Shown here piece after piece: positions 31,264-40,060 of a DNA stretch of 64,000 nucleotides. Source of the stretch: CAZBWP01 sp964630265 (GTDB lineage Bacteria; Pseudomonadota; Alphaproteobacteria; Rhodospirillales; Defluviicoccaceae); contig CAZVRW010000011.1 in the NCBI GenBank assembly GCA_964630265.1, positions 7,680 to 71,679 on the forward strand, read 5' to 3'. How positions within the stretch are numbered: position 1 is the first letter of the stretch; the number at the start of each line of letters is the position of its first letter. A program made the translations under genes and the position numbers. A model generated the notes under the pieces. The model saw only the letters and a program-made list of their open reading frames with translations, was not told where the DNA came from and did no database searches.

Positions 31264-32466
31264 ATGAACGACTTTTCGACCGAACGGCCGCACGTCTATC
31301 TGCAGGCCGGCGGCGACCGCCGCATCGGCCGCGGCCATCCGTGGGCGTACTCCAACGAAATCCGCATGGACGCGGCGGCGAAGGCGCTGCCGCCGGGGAC
31401 CCTGGTCACCCTGCACCGGATGGACGGCAAGCCGCTGGGCGTCGGCATGTTCAACCCGCACCCGCTGATCGCCCTCCGCCTGCTCACGCGCGATACCCGC
31501 GCGGTGATCGATGCCGACTTCCTCGCCCGCCGGCTCGAGCGGGCGCTGGCGCTGCGGCAGCGGCTGTTCGACGGGCCGTGGTACCGGCTGGTCCACGCCG
31601 AGGCCGACGGCCTGCCCGGGGTGGTGATCGACCGCTACGAGGACGCGGTGGTCCTGCAGGTCAACACCGCCGGCATGGAGGAACTGACCCCGGTGCTGCT
31701 GGCGGCCGTGGACCGGGTGCTGGCGCCGGTTTGTGTCGTCCTGCGCAACGATGCGCCGGCGCGGACGCAGGAGGGGCTCGAGCGCACGATCACGGTGGTG
31801 CGCGGCAGCGTCCCGGAGGGCGGGCTCTCGGTGCGCGAGGGCGGCCTCGTCTTCCCCGTCGATCCCGTCGGCGGGCAGAAGACCGGATGGTTCTACGATC
31901 AACGGCCGAACCGCGCCTTCGCCGCGTGCCTCGCCGCCGGTGGCCGGATGCTCGACGCCTATTGCCACAGCGGCGGGTTCGCCATCGCCGCGGCGGCGGC
32001 CGGCGCCACGGCGGTGCTCGGCGTCGACAGCTCCGACGCGGCGCTGGCGTTGGCCCGCGCGGCCGCCGACCGGAACGGCGTCACCGAGCGCTGCAGCTTC
32101 GAGCGCGGCGACGCCTTCGCGGCGCTGGAGGCGCGGGCCGCGGCGCGGGAGCGCTTCCGCCTCGTCGTCGCCGATCCGCCGGCCTTCGCCAAGGTGAAGA
32201 AGGACCTGCCGACGGCGCTGCGCGGTTATCGCAAGCTGGCCCGGTTGGCCGCCGCCGTGGTCGAGCCGGGCGGCTTTCTCGTCATCGCCTCGTGCAGCCA
32301 TGCCGTCGATGCCGCCGCCTTCACCGCCGAGGTGGTCGCCGGCATCGGCCGCGCCGGACGCTCGGGGCGCATCCTGCGCGCCGCCGGCGCCGGTCCCGAT
32401 CATCCCATCCATCCGCAGTTGCCGGAGTCGGCCTATCTGAAAAGCCTGACGCTGAATTTGGACTGA
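31264..32466 (+). CDS. rlmI: Class I SAM-dependent rRNA methyltransferase, RlmI-like
   Basis: Predicted 23S rRNA (cytosine-C5)-methyltransferase. The 400-residue protein has an N-terminal PUA-like domain (residues 1-75, with GHPWAYSNEI and LGVGMFNPHPLIALRLL), a middle domain with GQKTGWFYDQRPNR (near residue 208), the SAM-binding motif MLDAYCHSGGFAIAAA, ADPPAFAKVKK, and the catalytic Cys in IASCSHAVD. This is the RlmI/YccW architecture. Homologues modify C1962, but some act on other positions. It ends 48 bases before the antiporter start, probably one transcript. Confidence 0.9.
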   Translation: MNDFSTERPHVYLQAGGDRRIGRGHPWAYSNEIRMDAAAKALPPGTLVTLHRMDGKPLGVGMFNPHPLIALRLLTRDTRAVIDADFLARRLERALALRQRLFDGPWYRLVHAEADGLPGVVIDRYEDAVVLQVNTAGMEELTPVLLAAVDRVLAPVCVVLRNDAPARTQEGLERTITVVRGSVPEGGLSVREGGLVFPVDPVGGQKTGWFYDQRPNRAFAACLAAGGRMLDAYCHSGGFAIAAAAAGATAVLGVDSSDAALALARAAADRNGVTERCSFERGDAFAALEARAAARERFRLVVADPPAFAKVKKDLPTALRGYRKLARLAAAVVEPGGFLVIASCSHAVDAAAFTAEVVAGIGRAGRSGRILRAAGAGPDHPIHPQLPESAYLKSLTLNLD

Positions 32467-32514
32467 TGGCCGAGGCGGTTGGTCGGCGGCGGCTCCCCGG
32501 CTATCATCGCGTCC

Positions 32515-34194
32515 ATGCACGAGACGGGGTACCTCGGCGACATTCTGGTTTTGCTGGCGGCGCTGCTGGTGTTCGTGCCGCTGTTCCAGAAGTTGCGCGT
32601 CGGCACGGTACTCGGCTACCTGGTCGGCGGTGCCATCGTCGGCCCCGCGGTGCTGGGGCTGGTCGATCATGTCGGCGTTGCCGTCCACCTTGGCGAGTTC
32701 GGCGTGGCGTTTCTGCTGTTCGCGGTCGGCCTCGAACTCAAGCTTGAGCGCCTGCGACTGTTCGGTGCGCGGGTGTTCATCATGGGCGCCATCCAGGTGG
32801 TGGTGACCACGGCGGTGTTCACGGCGATCGCCGCGGCCTTCGGCCTGTCGCTCACCGTGGCCGTACTGATCGGCGGCGCGCTGTCTTTGTCGTCGACCGC
32901 CATCGTCTTTCAACTGCTCGGCGAGCGGACGGTGATGGCCGGGCAGTTTGGGCGCACCGCCCTCGCCATCCTGCTGGTCCAGGACATCATGGTCGGCCCG
33001 CTGCTGGTGTTCGTCTCGGTGGCCGGGGCCGGCGCCGAAACCCTCGGTCCGGCCCTGCTCGAGGCCGCGGCCAAGTCCGCGGTGCTGATCGGTCTGCTGA
33101 TCCTCTTCGCCCGGACGCTGCTGCGCTCCTTCTTCCGTCTCGCCGCCGGCGCCGGCGCGCCGGAGGTGTTCACCGGGGCTGCGCTGTTGCTGGTCCTCGG
33201 GGTCGGCTGGGCCACCGAGGCCGCCGGCCTGTCCATGGCGCTCGGCGCCTTCCTTGCCGGCATGATGGTCGCCGACACGGAATACCGCCACCAGGTGGCG
33301 ATCGACATCGCGCCGTTCCGCGGCCTGTTCCTCGGCCTGTTCTTCATGACCATCGGCATGACCCTGGACCTGGCCTTGGCGGCCTCCAAGCCGGGCACGA
33401 TCCTGGCGGTGGTCGCCGTGATCATCGTCGTCAAGGCCCTGGTCGTGACCGGCCTCGCCATGGCCTTCGGCCGCCGCCGGTGGGATGCGTTGGCGCTCGG
33501 CGGCCTGCTCGGCCAGGGCAGCGAATTCACCTTCGTCGTCCTCGTCCTCGCCGTCGGCTACGGCCTGCTGGAGTCCTCGATCGCGCCGCTGCTGACCGTC
33601 GCCGTCGGCCTCAGCATGGTGGTCACCGTCGTCGGCGCCGCCATCGTCCGCCCGTGGGCGCAGCGACGCGCCGGCGGCAAGCCGCGCATCCTCGGCAATC
33701 TGGCGGTCGAGGGCGGCGAGTTGCGCGGCCACGTGGTGATCGCCGGCTTCGGTCAGGTGGGCATGGGCCTCGCCCGCCACCTCGCCGGACTGAAAATCCC
33801 CATCGTCGTCCTCGACCTCAATCCGCGCCGGGTCGGTGCCAGCCGGTCCCGCCGGCTGCCGGTCTTCTATGGCGACGCCGCGCGCTCGGACGTGCTGAGC
33901 GCGGCGCACGCCGAGCGCGCCGATGCCCTGGTCGTCGCCGTCTCCGATGGCCAGACGACGGAACGAATCACCGCCATGGCGCGCCGCAAGTTTCCCCATC
34001 TGCACATCGTCGCCCGCGTCCCCGATGACGAGTGGGTCGGCCGCATCCGCCGCGCCGGCGCCAACGCGGTGGTCCGCGACGGCCTGCTCACCGCCCAGGA
34101 GATGGCCGAACGCATCGTCGTCTTGTTCGACCCCGACGCCATCGCCGACGCGTTCGCCGCTGGCGAGCCGGAGGAGGGGCCCCCGCCGCATTGA
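32515..34194 (+). CDS. Monovalent cation:proton antiporter-2 (CPA2) with TrkA-N domain
   Basis: KefB/YbaL-type antiporter or gated efflux channel for K+ or Na+. The 559-residue protein has about twelve membrane segments (residues 1-385) with GALSLSSTAIVFQLL and GQGSEFTFVVLVL, typical of CPA2, then a cytoplasmic Rossmann RCK/TrkA-N domain (about 405-525) with GHVVIAGFGQVGMGLARHL binding NAD(H) or a nucleotide. The ATG at 32515 is chosen over an upstream in-frame GTG. Whether glutathione gates it, as in KefB/KefC, is unknown. Confidence 0.9.
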   Translation: MHETGYLGDILVLLAALLVFVPLFQKLRVGTVLGYLVGGAIVGPAVLGLVDHVGVAVHLGEFGVAFLLFAVGLELKLERLRLFGARVFIMGAIQVVVTTAVFTAIAAAFGLSLTVAVLIGGALSLSSTAIVFQLLGERTVMAGQFGRTALAILLVQDIMVGPLLVFVSVAGAGAETLGPALLEAAAKSAVLIGLLILFARTLLRSFFRLAAGAGAPEVFTGAALLLVLGVGWATEAAGLSMALGAFLAGMMVADTEYRHQVAIDIAPFRGLFLGLFFMTIGMTLDLALAASKPGTILAVVAVIIVVKALVVTGLAMAFGRRRWDALALGGLLGQGSEFTFVVLVLAVGYGLLESSIAPLLTVAVGLSMVVTVVGAAIVRPWAQRRAGGKPRILGNLAVEGGELRGHVVIAGFGQVGMGLARHLAGLKIPIVVLDLNPRRVGASRSRRLPVFYGDAARSDVLSAAHAERADALVVAVSDGQTTERITAMARRKFPHLHIVARVPDDEWVGRIRRAGANAVVRDGLLTAQEMAERIVVLFDPDAIADAFAAGEPEEGPPPH

Positions 34195-34669
34195 CGCCGG
34201 GCGACGGCCGGGTCGCGCCGGTGTCCGACACCGTTGCCCGACACTGTTGCCAGATCGCGACGCTTTGTTGCCGGAAAATGGCGGGTCGAGTTCAGGCTAA
34301 GTCCTTGATGTATCCCGTAACCTATTGTTTTTATTGATATGGGTTTTCGCCGCGACGTGAAAATGTCGGAAAAAGTCGGAAAAAGTCGGAAAAAGTAGGA
34401 TTTTCTGACCAGATTCCCGTGCTCGGGCCGGCGTCAGGCAAGGTGTCCCGAGGCGCTGTCCGGTGCGCCGCTGGATGTGCTCCCCGGGGCGCCGGCGCCC
34501 GCCAAGCCAGATACCGTTCCCAACCCGAGGATCAAGGCCCGGACGCCAAGGGGCAGCGCCGAGACGGGCCCGGGTAAACGCGAGGGTTGCGTCGACGCTG
34601 CGGCACGGTAGGGTGGCGCGGGACCGCGCCGGTGCGGATCCGCATCCTCGGCGAGGGCGTCCGTCCATC
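34195..34669. other. 475-base intergenic region ahead of the glycosyltransferase gene
   Basis: No gene was recognised. It contains two copies of a 13-base unit CGACACYGTTGCC (34226-34251), an AT-rich patch at 34300-34345 and four 10-bp repeats at 34361-34400. The remaining part to 34669 has high GC and no evident signal except a purine-rich stretch before the GTG start. Confidence 0.7.
34361..34400. repeat. Four phased 10-bp repeats (AAAAGTCGGA)
   Basis: Units AAATGTCGGA, AAAAGTCGGA, AAAAGTCGGA and AAAAGTAGGA follow each other exactly. The A-tracts recur once per helical turn, which is the sequence signature of intrinsically curved DNA, about 270 bases upstream of the glycosyltransferase start. 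Confidence 0.9.
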
Positions 34670-35920
34670 GTGAAGATTCTCTTCGTTCATCAGAATTTTC
34701 CGGGCCAATACAAGCACCTGGCGCCGGCGCTGGCGGCGGACCGCGGCAACACCGTGGTCGCTCTGGGCGAGAAGAAGAATCTCGGGCGCCTGCGTCATCC
34801 GCGGGTTCTCGAAGCCGGCTACGAGACGCCGCGCGGCGCGTCGCCCGAGACCCACCACTATCTCCACAACCTGGAGAACGGCATTCGCCGCGGCCAACTC
34901 GTGGTGCGTGCCTCGCTGGCGCTGCGCAAGCGCGGTTTCGTGCCGGATCTGGTGTGCTGCAACGTCGGCTGGGGGGAGGGCTTGTTCCTGAAGGACGCCT
35001 GGCCCGAGGCGCGGCTGCTGTTCTTCTTCGAGTTCTTCTATGGCGCACGCGGCCGCGACGTGAATTTCGACCCCGAATTCCAGAGCGGCTTCGACGACCA
35101 GTTGCGGCTGCGCGTCAAGAACTCGGTGCATCTGCTGAGCCTCGACGCCGCCGACTGGTGCGTCACCCCGACCCGCTGGCAGCACTCGACCTTTCCGCCG
35201 GAGCATCAGGCGCGGATGAGCGTCATCCACGACGGCATCGACACCGCACAGTGCCGGCCGGATCCGGCGGCGACGCTCACCCTGACCGACGGCAAAACGT
35301 TCACCCGCGACGACGAGGTGATCACCTATATCGCCCGCAACCTGGAGCCCTATCGCGGCTTCCACACGATGATGCGCGCCCTGCCGGCAATCCTCGAGCG
35401 CCGACCCCGGGCGCACGTGCTGATCGTCGGCGGCGACGACGTGAGCTACGGCCCGAAGCCAAAGGGCGCCACCTCGTGGCGCGAGCACTACCTCGGCGAG
35501 TTCGGCGAGGGCATCGATGCGGCGCGCGTCCACTGGCTCGGCCGGATCCCCCACGGCCAGTTGATCCGCCTGTACCAGGTGTCGTCGGCGCACATCTATC
35601 TGACCTATCCGTTCGTGCTGTCGTGGTCGATGCTGGAGGCGATGAGCTGCGGCTGCCTGGTGGTCGGCTCGCGGACGTCGCCGGTGGAAGAGGTCATCAC
35701 CGACGGCCGCAATGGGCTGCTCGTCGACTTTTTCTCGCCCGCCGAGCTGGCCGAGACCGTCGACCGGGCGTTGTCTGCGCCCGATGCCATGGCCGGGCTG
35801 CGCGCCGCCGCGCGGCAGACCATCGTCGAGCGCTACGATCTCAGGAGCCTCTGCCTGCCGGCCCACTTGGCGCTGGCGCACACCGTCGCCGCCGGCGAGG
35901 CCCCGGCCGGCCGCCGGTGA
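34670..35920 (+). CDS. Glycosyltransferase (GT4-like)
   Basis: A 416-residue cytoplasmic GT-B enzyme. The N-terminal domain opens KILFVHQNFPGQYKHLAPAL, characteristic of the Glyco_trans_4_3 family, and the C-terminal domain has VITYIARNLEPYRGFHTMMR, VLIVGGDDVSYG and the donor-sugar region SWSMLEAMSCGCLVVGSRT with VEEVI (EX7E-like). The start is GTG at 34670; the codons upstream encode Arg/Pro-rich sequence unlike the family. The donor and acceptor are unknown, but the family usually acts in polysaccharide or lipid glycosylation. It stands alone, not in a polysaccharide cluster. Confidence 0.88.
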   Translation: MKILFVHQNFPGQYKHLAPALAADRGNTVVALGEKKNLGRLRHPRVLEAGYETPRGASPETHHYLHNLENGIRRGQLVVRASLALRKRGFVPDLVCCNVGWGEGLFLKDAWPEARLLFFFEFFYGARGRDVNFDPEFQSGFDDQLRLRVKNSVHLLSLDAADWCVTPTRWQHSTFPPEHQARMSVIHDGIDTAQCRPDPAATLTLTDGKTFTRDDEVITYIARNLEPYRGFHTMMRALPAILERRPRAHVLIVGGDDVSYGPKPKGATSWREHYLGEFGEGIDAARVHWLGRIPHGQLIRLYQVSSAHIYLTYPFVLSWSMLEAMSCGCLVVGSRTSPVEEVITDGRNGLLVDFFSPAELAETVDRALSAPDAMAGLRAAARQTIVERYDLRSLCLPAHLALAHTVAAGEAPAGRR

Positions 35921-36043
35921 CGGGGCGCGGCCGACGGGACTCGGCACCGCCGCCGTTTCCGGGCATGACATTCGGTGCAAATTTCGGAATGATGGAGGGT
36001 GGCTGAAGCCGCAGCGCGCGCGCTGTTGGAGGGCCGGGTTGCC

Positions 36044-38404
36044 ATGTACACGATCGTTCGCCGCGAAAGCTTTTCCGAAACCACGTTCCTCTGGGAGGTG
36101 CAGGCCCCCGACGTCGCCCGCGCCGCAGCACCCGGCCAGTTCGTCATGCTGCGCCTGCACGATGGCAGCGAGCGCATCCCGCTGACCATCGCCGACTACG
36201 ATCGCCAGGCCGGCACCATCACCATGGTGATCCAGGCGCTGGGCAAGACGACGCGGGAAATGCGCGACCACTATGGCGAGGGCGACGAATTCGCCGATTT
36301 CGTCGGCCCGCTCGGCCTGCCGCAGCACGTGGACCGGCTCGGCCGGGTGGCGCTGGTGGGCGGCGGCCTCGGCGTCGCGCCGGTCTATCCGCAGCTCCGC
36401 GCGTTCAAGCAGGCCGGCAATCGGACCACCGGCATCATCGGCTTCCGCTCGCGGGACTTGGTGTTCTGGGAGGAGCGGTTCAGCCGCTGGTGCGACGATC
36501 TGATGGTCTGCACCGACGACGGCAGCCACGGCCGGCCGGGCCTGGTCACCGACGCCCTGCAGGCGCTGCTGGAGAGCGAGCCGCAGGACCTGGTGATTGC
36601 CATCGGGCCCTTGCCGATGATGCATGCCTGCGTCGAGACGACGCGGCCGTTCGGCGTGCGCACCCTGGTCTCGCTCAACGCCATCATGGTCGACGGCACC
36701 GGCATGTGCGGCTCGTGCCGCGTCACCGTCGGCGGCGAGGTGCGCTTCGCCTGCGTCGACGGGCCGGACTTCGACGGCCACCGTGTCGACTTCGACGAAC
36801 TGATCGCCCGTCAGCGCCGCTTTCGCCGGCAGGAAGCGCGCGCCAACGAGGACTATGCGCACGTCTGCTCGCTGGAGAGCCAACTCTTCGTCGACGGCAA
36901 GCGCAGCTACAAGAAGCTGACGGTTGTCGCCCCGCACCAGACGCCGATGCCCGAACGCGACGCGGCGGAGCGGGCCAAGAGCTTCGACGAGGTCAACCTT
37001 GGCTACGAGATCGCCGCCGCCATCGCCGAGGCCGAACGCTGCATCCAGTGCAAGAAGCCGCTGTGCATCGCCGGCTGTCCGGTGGCCATCGACATTCCGC
37101 GGTTCATCCGTCATCTGCTGGTCCGCGACGTGGACGGGGCGCTCGACGTGATCTACGAGTCCAACCTGTTCCCGTCGATCTGCGGGCGGGTGTGCCCGCA
37201 GGAGACGCAGTGCGAGAGCCAGTGCGTCATCCGCAAGAAGGTGGAGCCGGTGGCGATCGGCCGGCTCGAACGCTTCGTCGGCGATACCGCCCGGCCGCGC
37301 CCGGCGACGCCGCCGGCGGTGGCCACGCTGCTCGGCCGCGTCGCCATCGTCGGCTCCGGCCCGGCCGGCCTGGCGGCGGCGGCCGACCTGGTGCGGTATG
37401 GCGCCGCCGTCACCGTCTACGAGGCCCTGCACGTGGTCGGCGGCGTGCTCCGCTACGGCATCCCGGCGTTCCGGCTGCCGCGCGAGATCATCGCCCGGGA
37501 GGTGCAGCGGCTCAGGGACATGGGCGTGGTGTTCGAGACCAACAAGGTCATCGGCCGCACCTTCACGGTGCCCGATCTGCTGGGCGAGATGGGCTTCGAC
37601 GCCGCCTTCATCGGCGCCGGCGCCGGCGCCCCCGCCTTCCTCGGCATCCCCGGCGAGTTCGCCGGTCAGGTCTACTCGGCCAACGAGTTCCTGACCCGCG
37701 TCAACCTGATGGGCGGCGACCGGTTTCCCTATGAGGACACGCCGGTGGCGATCGGCGACAGCATCGTCGTCATCGGCGCCGGCAACACCGCCATGGATTG
37801 CCTGCGCACGGCGAAACGGCTGGGGGCCAAGACGGTGCGCTGCGTCTATCGGCGCTCGGAGGCGGAGGCGCCGGCGCGCGTCGAGGAATTGCGCCACGCC
37901 CGGGAGGAGGGGATCGACTTCTTCTTCCTGCACGCGCCGGTGGCGATCCACGTCACCGACACCGATGACGTCAGCGGCCTCCGCGTCGAGCGCATGGAGC
38001 TCGGCGAGCCCGACGCGCGCGGCCGCCGTCGGCCCGTCGCCACCGGCCAGACCATGGACCTAGCGTGCGACACGGTGATCTACGCCCTCGGCACCAAGGC
38101 CAACCCCATCGTCGCCCGGTCGAGCCCCGGCCTGGCGCTGAACGACTGGGGCTACGTCATCGCCGACGACCGCACCCAGGCGACCAGCGTGCCCGGCGTC
38201 TTCGCCGGCGGCGACATCGTCACCGGCGGGGCGACGGTGATCCTGGCCATGGGCGCCGGCCGCCGCGCCGCGCGCGCCATCGGCACCTGGCTCGCCGATC
38301 CGGCCCGCGCCTGGCCGCCCAGCGCCGCGGCCGCCGAGGCGTTCGTCTCGCCGGTCACCGGCATCGCCGCCGCCGCCGTCGCCGCATCCCCGGCGCTCGA
38401 GTGA
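36044..38404 (+). CDS. Fused NfnA-NfnB-like ferredoxin/NADP flavoprotein (SudBA-like)
   Basis: A 786-residue flavo-iron-sulfur protein joining two normally separate subunits. Residues 1-280 are a ferredoxin-NADP reductase/PyrK-like module: PGQFVMLRLHDGSERIPLTI for FAD, LVGGGLGVAPVYPQL for NAD(P), and a [2Fe-2S] Cys set in GTGMCGSCRVTVGG with FACVDGP. Residues about 320-786 are a GltD/NfnB-like module: CIQCKKPLCIAGCPV and ICGRVCPQETQCESQCV for two [4Fe-4S] clusters, GSGPAGLAAAADL for FAD, and GAGNTAMDCLRTAKRLGA for NADPH. NfnAB carries out electron-bifurcating transhydrogenation or sulfide/polysulfide chemistry. The ATG at 36044 after GGAGGG is preferred to GTG 35999. A rubrerythrin-like gene follows 13 bases later. 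Confidence 0.85.
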   Translation: MYTIVRRESFSETTFLWEVQAPDVARAAAPGQFVMLRLHDGSERIPLTIADYDRQAGTITMVIQALGKTTREMRDHYGEGDEFADFVGPLGLPQHVDRLGRVALVGGGLGVAPVYPQLRAFKQAGNRTTGIIGFRSRDLVFWEERFSRWCDDLMVCTDDGSHGRPGLVTDALQALLESEPQDLVIAIGPLPMMHACVETTRPFGVRTLVSLNAIMVDGTGMCGSCRVTVGGEVRFACVDGPDFDGHRVDFDELIARQRRFRRQEARANEDYAHVCSLESQLFVDGKRSYKKLTVVAPHQTPMPERDAAERAKSFDEVNLGYEIAAAIAEAERCIQCKKPLCIAGCPVAIDIPRFIRHLLVRDVDGALDVIYESNLFPSICGRVCPQETQCESQCVIRKKVEPVAIGRLERFVGDTARPRPATPPAVATLLGRVAIVGSGPAGLAAAADLVRYGAAVTVYEALHVVGGVLRYGIPAFRLPREIIAREVQRLRDMGVVFETNKVIGRTFTVPDLLGEMGFDAAFIGAGAGAPAFLGIPGEFAGQVYSANEFLTRVNLMGGDRFPYEDTPVAIGDSIVVIGAGNTAMDCLRTAKRLGAKTVRCVYRRSEAEAPARVEELRHAREEGIDFFFLHAPVAIHVTDTDDVSGLRVERMELGEPDARGRRRPVATGQTMDLACDTVIYALGTKANPIVARSSPGLALNDWGYVIADDRTQATSVPGVFAGGDIVTGGATVILAMGAGRRAARAIGTWLADPARAWPPSAAAAEAFVSPVTGIAAAAVAASPALE

Positions 38405-38417
38405 AAGGATCCGCGTC

Positions 38418-39056
38418 ATGCTCTGCCCGAAATGCCGGCAGCCCCTGGAGGGCGACGAGGTCTACATCTGCTGCGGCGACGATGCGATTCAGTGGCGCTG
38501 CGCCGGCTGCGGCAAGGTGAGCGAGGGCTTCGCCTTTCCCTACGGCCAGTGCCCCTACTGCGGCGGCGACCTTGCCGTGCTGGAGCCGCGGTCGCTGGCG
38601 GACGCCGACGCGGCGGCGCTGGAGGCGATCCGCACGGCCTTCGAGATCGAGCTGGGCGGCCACGCCTTCTACGCCCGCGCCGCCGCGGAGGCGACGGATG
38701 CCCAGCTGCGCGATCTGTTCGGCCGCTTGGCCGAGATGGAAGAGGAGCACATGGCGACGCTGGCGCGGCGCTATCATGTGGCGGTGCCGGCGCCGTCCGC
38801 CGAGTTCCGGGTGACGCGCGCCGCCATCTATGCCGGCGTCGATTACCGGCCGGGCGACCCGGCCAGTTTGTTCCGCGTCGCCATCGCCTGCGAGGAGCGG
38901 GCCGCTCGGTTCTTTTCCGAACGCTTGGCGGCGACCGATGCGGGGTCCGGCGAATACGAACTCTATCGCGAACTCGCCGCCGAGGAGCGGGAGCACGCCG
39001 AGCTGCTGGCCACCGAATACGACCGCTGGGCCGGGGGTAAGCCGGGGCTGCTGTGA
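38418..39056 (+). CDS. Rubrerythrin-like ferritin-fold protein with N-terminal Cys-rich domain
   Basis: A 212-residue protein. The N-terminus has a double zinc-ribbon or rubredoxin-like pattern: CPKCRQPL, then ICC, CAGCGKV and CPYCGGDL (residues 3-52). Residues about 70-205 form a four-helix diiron domain with EIELGGHAFYARAA, EMEEEHMATLARRY, EERAARFFSERL and EEREHAELLATEY as metal-ligand helices. Rubrerythrins reduce hydrogen peroxide with electrons from NAD(P)H via a partner reductase. The fused flavoprotein 13 bases upstream is a good candidate donor (inference). Domain order is reversed relative to classical rubrerythrin, whose rubredoxin is C-terminal. Confidence 0.82.
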   Translation: MLCPKCRQPLEGDEVYICCGDDAIQWRCAGCGKVSEGFAFPYGQCPYCGGDLAVLEPRSLADADAAALEAIRTAFEIELGGHAFYARAAAEATDAQLRDLFGRLAEMEEEHMATLARRYHVAVPAPSAEFRVTRAAIYAGVDYRPGDPASLFRVAIACEERAARFFSERLAATDAGSGEYELYRELAAEEREHAELLATEYDRWAGGKPGLL

Positions 39057-39080
39057 GCCTGCCCCGGCCGTGCGCCCGTG

Positions 39081-39515
39081 TCAGTCGCTGACGAAGCCGA
39101 CGACCTGCAGATCGAAGGTCAGCGCCTTGCCCGCCAGCGGATGGTTGGCATCCAGCGTCACCGTGTCGTCGCTGAAATCGACCACCTGGAGGCGCAACTG
39201 GTTGCCGCTGGGATCGGCGGCTTGCAGGATCGTGCCCACCTCCAGGTCGATGGTCGACGGAATGCGGGCGCGCTCGACGGTGTGCACCAACTGGTCGTGA
39301 TGCGGCCCGTAGGCCTCCTCGGGGGGCAGCGTCACGCTCTTGCTCTCGCCCTCGGCCATGCCGACGAGCGCGTCCTCGAAGCCGGGGATGACTTGGCCGC
39401 CGCCGATGGTCACCACCAGCGGATCGCGGCTGGCCGAGCTGTCGAATTCGGTGCCGTCGGGCAACGTGCCCGTGTAGTGCACGCGAAGGGTATCGCCGGT
39501 GTTTGCCTGCCTCAT
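39081..39515 (-). CDS. FKBP-type peptidyl-prolyl isomerase, SlyD-like
   Basis: A 144-residue cytoplasmic isomerase/chaperone. It begins NTGDTLRVHYTGTLPDGTEF, then VVTIGGGQVIPGFEDALVGM and the conserved KSVTLPPEEAYGPHHDQLVH, with an insert-in-flap domain from about residue 75 to 125, as in SlyD. It lacks the His-rich metal-binding tail of E. coli SlyD. The ATG at 39515 follows AGGAGC; a longer frame reaching 39683 is low-complexity and was rejected. Convergent with the rubrerythrin-like gene (25 bases). Confidence 0.92.
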   Translation of the reverse strand: MRQANTGDTLRVHYTGTLPDGTEFDSSASRDPLVVTIGGGQVIPGFEDALVGMAEGESKSVTLPPEEAYGPHHDQLVHTVERARIPSTIDLEVGTILQAADPSGNQLRLQVVDFSDDTVTLDANHPLAGKALTFDLQVVGFVSD

Positions 39516-39527
39516 GGCTCTGCTCCT

Positions 39528-39587
39528 TTGTTTGTGTATCGGTTGTTTGTGTCTCGGATGTATGTGTCTCGGAAGTCCGGGTCTCTG
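39528..39587. repeat. 15-bp tandem array (TTGTTTGTGTCTCGG)
   Basis: Three close 15-base units at 39528-39542, 39543-39557 and 39558-39572, then a decayed fourth. T/G-rich on the plus strand, so the FKBP mRNA leader would be A/C-rich. It starts 13 bases upstream of the FKBP start codon. Confidence 0.8.
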
Positions 39588-39954
39588 GTCAAGGGACCGG
39601 CCGCCGCGTGTCGCCGGCCCGCCGATGCCGCAACCGTGCGGCGGAGATGCATAGGGCGCCGGCGTCCGTCGGCGTCGACGCACGTGTTGCCGGCGTCCGC
39701 CGGTACGGGCGAGGTTTCTGCGCCGTCATGAATGCAGTCAGCCGCACATCGATTGCGGAGGGCCCGAGCCCACGCGACATGGTGTCCCTGTTCTTGGCTG
39801 GGGCGGTCGGGCGTGGCCGATGCAAGGTCGCGGTCTGGACAGAAATGGCGTGTGACCGGCCTGCAAGGGCGCGGGTTCCGCGGCAGCCGGGCTCGCCGCC
39901 CGGTGTCATGGGTCCAACGACCATCCTCGTAAGGGTAGGGGCGCCACCGGCAAT

Positions 39955-40010
39955 GTCAATGGCGTATCCCGGGTCAATGGCCGATCCCGGGTCAATGGCC
40001 GATCGGGCGG
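39955..40010. repeat. 18-bp tandem array (GTCAATGGCCGATCCCGG)
   Basis: Units at 39955-39972 (two changes), 39973-39990 and 39991-40008 (3' end diverged), ending about 50 bases before the pirin start codon. Confidence 0.85.
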
Positions 40011-40060
40011 CGGTGCGGGCCGCGCGGCGCGGCGCCGCGGGAGATTGAAGGAGACGGAAG

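Larger units (their letters stand above)
39516..40060. other. 545-base intergenic region with two short tandem arrays
   Basis: Divergent spacer between the FKBP gene and pirin. It contains a 15-bp array (39528-39587) in the FKBP leader and an 18-bp array (39955-40010) just ahead of pirin. Two overlapping long frames on opposite strands have no family features and are taken as chance. Confidence 0.7.

Noticed and set aside
35999..36043. GTG start at 35999 for the NfnA-NfnB fusion
   Set aside because: The extra 15 residues (Ala/Arg-rich) are not family-like and the RBS abuts the GTG; ATG 36044 has GGAGGG at proper distance.
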